A DNA stretch of 56,463 nucleotides from UMGS1052 sp045580005 (lineage in GTDB: Bacteria; Bacillota; Clostridia; Oscillospirales; CAG-382), in NCBI GenBank assembly GCA_045580005.1, contig JAZNMZ010000060.1:1-56463 (forward strand). The letters run 5' to 3'. Positions 49,848 to 56,463 of the stretch are shown one piece after another (within the stretch, counting starts at the first letter, position 1; each line of letters begins with the position of its first letter). The notes beneath the pieces are model-generated. The model was not told the origin of the DNA. It ran no database searches and saw only the letters and a list, made by a program, of their open reading frames with translations. A program made the translations under genes and the position numbers.

Positions 49848-51122
49848 TTATCCGAGCGGAGTATAGCCTGTCTTTTCCACAAGCTCCTGCCCCTGCTCGC
49901 CCACAATCCAATCAAGAAGCTTCAGAATATTCTCGTCAGCATCGGCTCTTGTCACGGCATAGAAATGCGACGCGACAGGATATGTGCCGTTTTCGATATT
50001 CTCGAGAGTCGGCTCAACGCCGTTTATACTCAAAAGTTTAATCTGGTTATTTTTTACCATTTCGGTTGAATAAAATCTGAAAGAATAACCTATCGCGTTC
50101 TTATAATTCCTGTAATCGGCAGCCCTGGAAATTATTCCGCCCATGCCGCCTATAACATCCTCTTTGGGAGGGGTCATAAGCTCTTTTTCTCCCATTATTT
50201 TTACAAGCGCACTCTGACTGCCGCTTCCCTCGTCACGCTGAAAGGCTCGTATGTTGCCAAATCCCTCCACTCCAAGCTCGCTCCATCGTACAGTACTGCC
50301 CGAATATATATCCTGTATTTGCGAGAGTGTTATGTCTTCAATAGGGTTCTTGCTGTTTACAAAGAAGACAAAGGCTTCTTTGCCGATAGGAGTATATACA
50401 AGCTCGACACCCTTTTCCTTTGCAAATTCCTCCTGCTCCTGCGACGGACCGCCGACAAAGATAATATCGGCCTCTCCCGTCACAATCCTATGGTATGCCC
50501 CTGTTGTAGTCGAGCAGGTGACTTTTTCGTTTGCCCACACATTATAGCTTCCGTCCTCAAGGACAAGCTCTTCCGGATATACGGCGTTTGCAAATGCAGA
50601 ATAAACAGGATACAATGCCGTCGCACCGTCGAGCTTTGGCAAATCCCCCTCAAAGACAAGCTCTGCCTCCCCGTCGAGCAAGGCAATCTCACTGCTTTCG
50701 GAATACGGCTCGTATCTTTTGAGCAGTTCGTCGTTCTCGCCAACTGTCGGAATGCTGTTGACATAAATATCATAGCACATCACACCGCCCGCTGTAACAA
50801 TGCATCCGACGGCTATGGCAATTATCGGGATATAAATATATTTCTTTTTTATAAATCCCCACAAGGCTCCTGCGACAGATACAAAAGCCAGAAAGCCAAG
50901 TATTGCCACAATCGACGCATACACACTGCCACGCACGCTCGAAAAAAGAATCAAAATCATAGCGTAGAATACGCCTACAGACAAAACCGCTCCCACGCAC
51001 AGAAGATTTATCGCACGACCAATGTGCTTTGAAGCATTCTCTTTTCTGCCAAGATATGTACCAAGCGCAATAAGAATCACGAGAGTTATTATTGGTACAA
51101 TATTCTCAAGGATATAAAACAT
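49848..51122 (-). CDS. Membrane-tethered PstS-like phosphate-binding protein
   Basis: This 424-residue protein has about four hydrophobic segments (residues 4-22, 38-60, 68-90 and 96-116), then an extracellular domain (about 160-424) of the phosphate-binding type: LDGATALYPVYSAFANAVYP, TGEADIIFVGGPS, AFVFFVNSKNPIEDITLSQI, RDEGSGSQSALVKIM and GYTPLG. PstS normally is a lipoprotein; four transmembrane helices are unusual. No pstCAB genes are here, so it may sense rather than import phosphate. Two tandem promoters lie upstream, overlapping candidate operators. GGAGG precedes the ATG. Confidence 0.8.
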   Translation of the reverse strand: MFYILENIVPIITLVILIALGTYLGRKENASKHIGRAINLLCVGAVLSVGVFYAMILILFSSVRGSVYASIVAILGFLAFVSVAGALWGFIKKKYIYIPIIAIAVGCIVTAGGVMCYDIYVNSIPTVGENDELLKRYEPYSESSEIALLDGEAELVFEGDLPKLDGATALYPVYSAFANAVYPEELVLEDGSYNVWANEKVTCSTTTGAYHRIVTGEADIIFVGGPSQEQEEFAKEKGVELVYTPIGKEAFVFFVNSKNPIEDITLSQIQDIYSGSTVRWSELGVEGFGNIRAFQRDEGSGSQSALVKIMGEKELMTPPKEDVIGGMGGIISRAADYRNYKNAIGYSFRFYSTEMVKNNQIKLLSINGVEPTLENIENGTYPVASHFYAVTRADADENILKLLDWIVGEQGQELVEKTGYTPLG

Positions 51123-51144
51123 AATATTCCTCCTTTACAATTCT

Positions 51145-51173
51145 AATATAGCATAAATTGCTATTACTGTCAA
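51145..51173 (-). promoter_or_regulatory. Proximal promoter of the PstS-like gene
   Basis: TTGACA (51173-51168), 17-nt spacer, TATATT (51150-51145) with TGC before it. Confidence 0.85.
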
Positions 51174-51202
51174 CAAAAAGCACAATCCTGCAAAAGGCTT
51201 TT

Positions 51203-51269
51203 TATAGCCTATATTGTATCATATATAGCCTACTTTGTCAATACCCGAGGGCTATAATTAGGCTATAAA
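51203..51269. promoter_or_regulatory. Array of four AGGCTATA-type sites with distal promoter
   Basis: TATAGCCTAT (51203-51212), TATAGCCTA (51224-51232), GGCTATAAT (51250-51258) and TAGGCTATAAA (51259-51269): two sites in each orientation, facing each other. They overlap a second minus-strand promoter, TTGACA (51241-51236), 17 nt, TACAAT (51218-51213), and the likely -10 of the HTH gene. The pattern suits autoregulation by the HTH protein. Confidence 0.6.
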
Positions 51270-51286
51270 GTGTTTGAGGTAGTGTT

Positions 51287-51529
51287 ATGAATACTTATTC
51301 GGTTGTAAAAAACAGGCTTTTATCTTTATGCGAAGCCAAAAAGATGACTATAAACAAGCTAGCAACAGAATCGGGAGTGGCTCCGTCCACTGTGAAAAAT
51401 ATTCTTTACGGCAAAAGCAGTAATCCCGGCGTTGTCACGCTCAAGATGCTTTGTGATGGACTTGGAATATCACTGTCGGAGTTTTTTGATACAGAAGACT
51501 TTAAAAATCTCGAGCAGGAGATAAAATAA
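51287..51529 (+). CDS. Small HTH regulator, Cro/C1 (XRE) type
   Basis: This 80-residue protein is almost only a helix-turn-helix: MTINKLATESGVAPSTVKNILYGKSSNPGVVTLKMLCDGLGISLSEFF. It probably binds the AGGCTATA sites in front of it and of the divergent PstS-like gene. The ATG follows GAGGTAG. A strong terminator follows. Confidence 0.88.
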   Translation: MNTYSVVKNRLLSLCEAKKMTINKLATESGVAPSTVKNILYGKSSNPGVVTLKMLCDGLGISLSEFFDTEDFKNLEQEIK

Positions 51530-51543
51530 TAGTGTTCAATAAT

Positions 51544-51571
51544 AAAAAATCCCCCGTATGGGGGATTTTTT
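51544..51571. terminator. Bidirectional terminator
   Basis: AAAAAATCCCCC / GGGGGATTTTTT with a 4-nt loop, between the HTH and rubredoxin genes. Confidence 0.92.
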
Positions 51572-51589
51572 ATTGTATTTCACAGAAAA

Positions 51590-51748
51590 TTATTCTTCCG
51601 AGAACATATCCTTGCCTACTCCGCAAAGAGGGCATTCAAAATCGTCGGGAAGATCCTCAAACTTTGTGCCGGGTTCAATACCGAGCTCGGGAGCGCCGAG
51701 CTCCTCGTCATAAACCCAGCCGCACGCGTCACATACATATTTTTTCAT
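51590..51748 (-). CDS. Rubredoxin
   Basis: This 52-residue electron carrier has MKKYVCDACGWVYDEELGAP at the start and DFECPLCGVGKDMF at the end, with the four cysteines (C-x2-C twice) that hold one iron. It lies 23 nt downstream of the flavodiiron gene and probably donates electrons to it. The ATG at 51748 follows AGGAGG. It is too short to stand out in a long-frame scan. Confidence 0.95.
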   Translation of the reverse strand: MKKYVCDACGWVYDEELGAPELGIEPGTKFEDLPDDFECPLCGVGKDMFSEE

Positions 51749-51771
51749 AATCTTTTCCTCCTGGATGTATT

Positions 51772-53562
51772 TTATTTAATCTTTTCAAAATCAGCCGCTC
51801 CGTGCTTACACAACGGACAGATAAAGTCCTCGGGCAGCGGCTCGCCCTCGTAGACATATCCGCAGATCTTGCAGATATAGCCTTTTTTGCCCTCAGTCTG
51901 GGGCTTAGGCTTTACATTTTCCTGATAGTAGGTGTAGGTCATCGTCTTCTCATCTGTTATAACTCTTGCCTCGTCTACCGAGCAGATGAACATTCCGTGA
52001 GTGTCAAGGTCTACATACTGCTCAACGGTGAGCGACATAAATGAGTTGATATACTTGGGAAGGAAAGCAAGACCGTTGTCCGATCGCAGAATTTCCATAC
52101 CCTCAAACTTATCGGCATTTCTTCCGCTGCGGAAGCCAAAGTTTTCAAACACGCTGAAAGGCGCATCAACGCTCAGGCAGTTGATGTTCATTTTGCCTGT
52201 TTCCTTTATGATATGGTGAGAATAGTTGTCCTTATTTATGGTAACGGCAATCCTGTTGGGGGTATTTGTCACCTGTGTCACGGTGTTCACAATAAGTCCG
52301 TTGTCGCGCTTGCCGTCGTTTGATGTAACAACATAAAGACCGTAGCCGATATTAAAGAGCGCCTTGAGGTCATTCTTGTCGGCGGTTTTGTCCTGCTGTG
52401 CAAGATAGTCGCGGCAAAGCTCGCCTGCAAGATCGTCAAGCTGCTTCTTGCTATCGTCACTGAGAGCTGAGAGAATTGTCACTGTCGTGTCGGTGTACTT
52501 TAAGTTCTTGCATTTTTCAAGCATTCCCTTCATCACCTTTGCGGCAAGAGGAGCCCAGCTGCCGTTTTCAACAAAGGCAACCGTCTTGTTCTGGAAGTTG
52601 CGTTCTGTAAGGTGAGTGATAAACTCGTGCATAAACGGGAAAATCTCCGCGTTATATGTTGTTGTGGCGAAGACAATTTTGCTGTACCTGAAAGCATCCT
52701 CAACCGCCTCTGCCATATCGCATCTTGCAAGGTCGTTTACCACAACCTTGGGACAGCCGAGCGCACGCAGCTTTTCGGCAAGCTGTAAAACAGCCTTTTT
52801 GGTGTTGCCGTATACCGATGTGTACGCAATCACAATGCCCTCGCTCTCAGCCTGATAGCTCGACCAGATGTTATAAAGATTTATATAATAGCCGAGGTTT
52901 TCGCGAAGCACTGGTCCGTGCAAAGGGCAGATAGCCGCAATGTCAAGAGCTGCTGCTTTCTTGAGCAGCGACTGCACCTGGGCACCGTACTTACCTACAA
53001 TACCGATATAGTAGCGTCTTGCCTCACACGCCCATTCTTCCTCTATATCAAGTGCACCGAACTTGCCAAAGCCGTCTGCAGAAAAGAGCACCTTGTCAAG
53101 GCTGTCGTAGGTTACAATAACCTCAGGCCAGTGAACCATGGGCGCTGTGACAAAAGAAAGGGTATGTCTGCCGAGGCTGAGTGTATCTCCCTCGCCCACA
53201 ACCACCTGTCTGTCGGCAAAATCGTTGCCGAAGAAGTTCTTCATCATAACAAATGACTTTGCAGACGACACAATCTTTGCGTCGGGATATGTTTTTGCAA
53301 AATTGAGAATATTGGCAGAATGGTCGGGCTCCATATGCTGAACTACAAGATAGTCGGGAGTGCGCTTTCCGAGGGCATTCTGTATATTGTCAAGCCACTG
53401 GTGGGTAAAACGCGCGTCAACGGTATCCATGATCGCGATTTTCTCGTCAACTATTGCGTATGAGTTATATGCCATACCGTTTGGAACATCGTACTGTCCC
53501 TCAAAAAGATCAATCTCGTGGTCATTGACACCGATATACAGGATGTCGTTTGTAATTTTCAT
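51772..53562 (-). CDS. Four-domain flavodiiron protein with flavin reductase and rubredoxin domains
   Basis: This 596-residue cytoplasmic O2 and/or NO reductase has four consecutive domains. Residues about 1-250 are the metallo-beta-lactamase-like diiron domain (VVQHMEPDHSANI with HxExD, VTAPMVHWPE, CPLHGPVL). About 255-395 is the flavodoxin domain (IAYTSVYGNTKKAVLQLA, FATTTYNAEIFP). About 405-550 is a flavin-reductase-like domain (NIGYGLYVVTSNDGKRDNG, NTVTQVTNTPNRIAVTINK). About 555-596 is a rubredoxin (CKICGYVY, CPLCKHGAADF). The chain of carriers would pass electrons from NAD(P)H to O2. It is a longer architecture than the usual FprA. The start is the ATG at 53562 after AGAGGTG. Confidence 0.93.
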   Translation of the reverse strand: MKITNDILYIGVNDHEIDLFEGQYDVPNGMAYNSYAIVDEKIAIMDTVDARFTHQWLDNIQNALGKRTPDYLVVQHMEPDHSANILNFAKTYPDAKIVSSAKSFVMMKNFFGNDFADRQVVVGEGDTLSLGRHTLSFVTAPMVHWPEVIVTYDSLDKVLFSADGFGKFGALDIEEEWACEARRYYIGIVGKYGAQVQSLLKKAAALDIAAICPLHGPVLRENLGYYINLYNIWSSYQAESEGIVIAYTSVYGNTKKAVLQLAEKLRALGCPKVVVNDLARCDMAEAVEDAFRYSKIVFATTTYNAEIFPFMHEFITHLTERNFQNKTVAFVENGSWAPLAAKVMKGMLEKCKNLKYTDTTVTILSALSDDSKKQLDDLAGELCRDYLAQQDKTADKNDLKALFNIGYGLYVVTSNDGKRDNGLIVNTVTQVTNTPNRIAVTINKDNYSHHIIKETGKMNINCLSVDAPFSVFENFGFRSGRNADKFEGMEILRSDNGLAFLPKYINSFMSLTVEQYVDLDTHGMFICSVDEARVITDEKTMTYTYYQENVKPKPQTEGKKGYICKICGYVYEGEPLPEDFICPLCKHGAADFEKIK

Positions 53563-53589
53563 AGTATTCACCTCTTTTTATTTTTAATA

Positions 53590-53629
53590 GTGTTTTTTAT
53601 AGTATATCATAAAAAACACCTCTTTTCAA
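53590..53629 (-). promoter_or_regulatory. Promoter of the flavodiiron operon with an inverted-repeat operator
   Basis: TTGAAA (53629-53624), 17-nt spacer, TATACT (53606-53601) with TGA before it. GTGTTTTTTAT (53590-53600) and ATAAAAAACAC (53609-53619) are a perfect 11-bp inverted repeat around the -10, a candidate repressor site. Confidence 0.8.
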
Positions 53630-53643
53630 TGACTTTTGCAACA

Positions 53644-53672
53644 AAAAATCCTGCCGTTTCCGACAGGATTTT
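53644..53672 (-). terminator. Terminator of the AraC gene at 53.7 kb
   Basis: AAATCCTG-x-CG / CGGCAGGATTT-type hairpin (minus strand AATCCTGTCGGAAACGGCAG then GATTTTTTG). Confidence 0.8.
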
Positions 53673-53684
53673 ACTGCTATATAT

Positions 53685-54617
53685 CTATTGTCCCTTGTCA
53701 AACTTCTCCTTGAGCTTTTTCTCACGGTATTCACTGGGAGAAACACCCTGCATTTTTTTGAAATACCTACTGAAATAATATCCGTCCTCAAAGCCTGTTT
53801 CTCTTGCTATCTCGTTTATTGTCCTGTCCGAGACGAGCATTTGCGTCTTTGCCGCATTGATGCGAAGCAGATTTCGGTACTTTATGATACTGCTGCCCAT
53901 AATCTTTTTAAAAACGCGGTTGGCATAGTCAAAGCTTATTGAGAAAATTTCTTCTATTTCCTCGCTTCCAAAATCTCGTGTATAGTTCTCGGCGATATAA
54001 TCGGCAATATTCTTTGCAACAAAATACTGCTTCCAGCTGTTTTCCCTGCCGCGGTTGCCCAAAATCTCAGCCGTAACGCTCTCAAGTCTGAGCATAAGCC
54101 CTGCAACAGCTCCCGAAAGAGCAAGCCGCTCCTCCATATCGGCATAGCCTGAGAGGGTATTCTTCTTGAGCACATCTATAATATACGACATCTTTTCCTT
54201 GCTGTCGATATGTATCTTCTGACGCAGAAGCACTTTCATATACTCGTAGCTCCTGATTCCCCAGAGATTTGCCTTTGAGAACTCTGTCCTGTTCTCCTGT
54301 ACACGGCTGCAATACTCATCGTCCGAAAGCTCGGTTTCGGTTATTGCGTCGGTGTCAAAATGAACATAATAGAACTCGCATTCGGCAGAATCAACAGGCT
54401 TCTGGAAATCACCTTTGCGGAAGATGTAAATATCGCCCGGAGAAAGAATGACCTCCTCTCCGCCCGACTCAAGTGACAGCCTGCCGCCCACCATAACATA
54501 CATAATATACTCAGGATTGTATCTTGTGCAGTGACGGTATCTCTTTGGAATATATATTTCGCGGTTGAGCATAGCAATTTTCAGCGTCTTGTTAAGGTCT
54601 ATCTCAAAGCACCTCAT
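53685..54617 (-). CDS. AraC-family transcriptional regulator
   Basis: This 310-residue regulator has a cupin-type sensing domain (about 20-110: RHCTRYNPEYIMYVMVGGRLSL, LSPGDIYIFRKGDFQ) and a C-terminal double helix-turn-helix (about 205-300: EEIEEIFSISFDYANRVFKKIMG, TINEIARETGFEDGYYFSRYFKKMQGVSPSEYR). It lies 164 nt downstream of malQ and may regulate sugar or maltodextrin use; this is inference. GAGGTGATG precedes the ATG. A hairpin GTCAAAAGGC / GCCTTTGAC lies upstream, without a U-run. Confidence 0.9.
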   Translation of the reverse strand: MRCFEIDLNKTLKIAMLNREIYIPKRYRHCTRYNPEYIMYVMVGGRLSLESGGEEVILSPGDIYIFRKGDFQKPVDSAECEFYYVHFDTDAITETELSDDEYCSRVQENRTEFSKANLWGIRSYEYMKVLLRQKIHIDSKEKMSYIIDVLKKNTLSGYADMEERLALSGAVAGLMLRLESVTAEILGNRGRENSWKQYFVAKNIADYIAENYTRDFGSEEIEEIFSISFDYANRVFKKIMGSSIIKYRNLLRINAAKTQMLVSDRTINEIARETGFEDGYYFSRYFKKMQGVSPSEYREKKLKEKFDKGQ

Positions 54618-54781
54618 AGAAGCATCACCTCGTCAACTACATTAAAGCATTGTTTTGACAAAAAATCAATGCATTTTACGGGAAAAGTTTGGACAAAAAC
54701 GACTTTTTTGCATTTTGTTTATATCGTTTTTGTGCAAGCTCACAGAGCTTACCGTCAAAGGCGAAAGCCTTTTGACACAGC

Positions 54782-56209
54782 TTATCTTGAGTAGAGTCTA
54801 TTCAGTCTCAAAAATCTTCCTCTGTCGATACTGTCAAGCTGCGTCTTTGTCACACGGTAACGCCAGTTGCCATCTGCCCTGCCGGGGGTGTTGAGCCTTG
54901 TGTCGACGCCAAAGCCGAGCAGGTCCTGTATCGGCAGAATTACAAGCCGTGCGTGACTCGAAAGGATGCTCCTTATCATGCTGTCGCAGCCATGCTGCCA
55001 ATCGCCAGCGTGTCCACAGTACTCAAGCATTGTTGCCCTTGTTTCATAATCAAGCTCCCAGAGGTAGCCGAGCAGAGTGTTGTTGTCGTGAGTACCTGTG
55101 TATGCTACGCAGTTATAGGGATAATTGTGCGGACGGTGTATGCTGTCCTCCTGCGACAAAAAGCCAAACTGAAAGACTCTCATTCCCGGCAAAGAGCTCT
55201 TATCAACAAGCTCCCGCACCTCGGGCGTTATGTCGCCAAGATCCTCGGCAATAATCTCCGTGCTGCCTGCCGCCTGCTTTATTGCCCGCAGGAACGCCAT
55301 ACCGGGGCCCTTTTTCCACGAGCCCTCCCTTGCGCTTTTTGCATTTGCAGGGACTGCCCAGAAGCTCTCAACTGCACGGAAATGGTCGATACGCACAGCG
55401 TCGAACATTTCTGCCATGTGAGCAATCCTGTCGCACCACCAGGAAAAGCCGTCTTTTTTCATCTGCGACCACTTGTATAAAGGATTCCCCCAGAGCTGTC
55501 CGTCCTCACTGAAATAGTCGGGCGGCACTCCTGCCACAAGGGTAGGTCTGTTTCTCGCGTCGAGCATATACTGCTCCTTGTTGCTCCATACATCACAGCT
55601 GTCGAGCGAAACATATATCGGAATATCTCCGACGAGCCTTATGCCCTTGCTGTTTGCATATTCCTTTATCTGTGCCCACTGAGTAAAAAATTCATATTGG
55701 ATAAACTTCCAGCCAAAGAGAATGTCTCCGTCCATCCTGTCGCTTGTCCACTCATACCAGGGCTTGTTATCGTTTTCTGCCTTGAGTGCCATAAACTCGC
55801 AAAATTTTAAAAGATGGGGTTTATTATTTATATATTTTTCAACAGCACGCTTATCAGAAACCCTCTTTGACGCCCTCATCAGAAGCGCAACGCGCTCGTC
55901 ATTTAGTCTTTCAAACTCGCACAAATACTCGCCGTTCTGTCTTGCGCCTGCAAGCTCCTCTTCGGTCAGAAGTGCTTTTTCAAAAAGAATGTCAAGGTCT
56001 ACAAAATACGGATTTCCACCGAAAGCCGAATATGATTTATACGGCGAGTTGTACTCGTCTGCCATACAAAAAGGCAGCACCTGCCAGTATGAAAAACCGC
56101 TCTCGGCGAGAAAATCGACAAAATATTTTGCGCTCTTTCCGAATGAGCCTGTCGAGTATTCGCCAAACAGCGATGAAATGTGCATAAGCACTCCGCTTTT
56201 CCGTTCCAT
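54782..56209 (-). CDS. malQ: 4-alpha-glucanotransferase (amylomaltase)
   Basis: This 475-residue GH77 enzyme transfers maltodextrin segments between chains during starch or glycogen use. It begins RKSGVLMHISSLFGEYSTGSFG and has YWQVLPFCMADEYNSPYKSYSAFGGNPYFV near 45, DIPIYVSLDSCDVW near 215, nucleophile Asp in AVRIDHFRAVESFWAVP near 290, Glu in IIAEDLGDITPEV near 340 and THDNNTLLGYL near 390. The length is slightly below the usual 500. The ATG at 56209 follows AGGAG; the upstream in-frame extension lies inside the 123-bp repeat. That repeat supplies a probable promoter. Confidence 0.94.
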   Translation of the reverse strand: MERKSGVLMHISSLFGEYSTGSFGKSAKYFVDFLAESGFSYWQVLPFCMADEYNSPYKSYSAFGGNPYFVDLDILFEKALLTEEELAGARQNGEYLCEFERLNDERVALLMRASKRVSDKRAVEKYINNKPHLLKFCEFMALKAENDNKPWYEWTSDRMDGDILFGWKFIQYEFFTQWAQIKEYANSKGIRLVGDIPIYVSLDSCDVWSNKEQYMLDARNRPTLVAGVPPDYFSEDGQLWGNPLYKWSQMKKDGFSWWCDRIAHMAEMFDAVRIDHFRAVESFWAVPANAKSAREGSWKKGPGMAFLRAIKQAAGSTEIIAEDLGDITPEVRELVDKSSLPGMRVFQFGFLSQEDSIHRPHNYPYNCVAYTGTHDNNTLLGYLWELDYETRATMLEYCGHAGDWQHGCDSMIRSILSSHARLVILPIQDLLGFGVDTRLNTPGRADGNWRYRVTKTQLDSIDRGRFLRLNRLYSR

Positions 56210-56233
56210 AATTATGTATCTCCTGTGTTTTTT

Positions 56234-56463
56234 GTCAATATCACATCTGTGCGAATGCACAGCAGGGCGCAGCCCAAAGACTTGCAGCGCAAGGCTTTAT
56301 GTGTGTATTATACCATGAAGCCAAAATGCTTGCTTGCAAGGGCATTTTGCGAAGCCGTCAATATCACATCTGTGCGAATGCACAGCAGGGCGCAGCCCAA
56401 AGACTTGCAGCGCAAGGCTTTATGTGTGTATTATACCATGAAGCCAAAATGCTTGCTTGCAAG
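56234..56463 (-). repeat. Tandem 123-bp element carrying an extended -10, right array
   Basis: Almost two units (TATAAT complements at 56307-56312 and 56430-56435, 123 bp apart), running off the right edge. They are nearly identical to the left array at 13262-13455 but inverted, each with TGG-TATAAT pointing toward malQ on the minus strand. Confidence 0.88.

Overview
The window looks like chromosomal DNA of an anaerobic, Gram-positive Clostridia-type bacterium (Bacillota), probably a gut or rumen relative of the Oscillospirales. I cannot assign a genus. The evidence is: RNase J; a Noc/ParB-type protein; a GlpP antiterminator; a CotJC-like manganese catalase; a flavodiiron protein with rubredoxins; SLH domains; a dockerin-tailed subtilase; AGGAGG ribosome sites; and many promoters of the TTGACA-17-TATAAT type, often with an extended -10 (TGn). 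No phage, plasmid, CRISPR or intact transposase is visible. The mobile signatures are small repeats and one minimal IS3-like remnant.

Layout. 1-1.5 kb: 5' end of RNase J behind a structured leader, then a membrane protein. 1.5-11.4 kb: two large exported proteins (1001 and 2248 aa) with related C-terminal metallophosphoesterase domains. 11.6-13.8 kb: Noc/ParB-like gene, tRNA-Leu(TAA), initiator tRNA, two kinds of repeats, and a small SemiSWEET-like protein. 13.8-18.2 kb: ABC exporter, NSS-family symporter, AzlC/AzlD branched-chain amino acid exporter. 18.2-26.2 kb: one compact minus-strand operon pheA-aroB-aroC-aroEK-aroQ-aroA-tyrA-aroF with all seven shikimate steps plus the Phe and Tyr branches. 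26.4-28.1 kb: four small uncharacterised genes. 28.1-30.2 kb: tRNA-Arg(CCT) with a broken second copy, then the dockerin subtilase. 30.4-33.8 kb: D-lactate dehydrogenase, nucleotide-sugar dehydrogenase, Gfo/Idh/MocA oxidoreductase. 34-36.8 kb: AraC regulator and a GH-A clan glycosidase. 36.9-41 kb: Ddh, a toprim protein, a GNAT_C-like protein, a QueG-like protein, RsmG. 41-43 kb: tandem duplicate PHP proteins. 43.1-47.6 kb: glycerol-3-phosphate operon with its own GlpP and a leader terminator. 47.6-51.5 kb: Mn catalase, stalk-domain protein, membrane-tethered PstS-like protein, small HTH regulator. 51.6-56.2 kb: rubredoxin, four-domain flavodiiron protein, AraC regulator, MalQ. The right edge repeats the 123-bp element seen at 13.3 kb.

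How it fits together. The aro operon supplies aromatic amino acids from one promoter. The glp cluster oxidises glycerol 3-phosphate and is probably controlled by antitermination. The flavodiiron/rubredoxin pair and Mn catalase deal with O2 and peroxide in an anaerobe. The SLH and dockerin proteins point to an elaborate cell surface. The least explained features are the paired surface phosphoesterases, the 123-bp promoter-carrying repeat upstream of two unrelated genes, the mini-hairpin insertion in a tRNA copy, and the RNase J leader.
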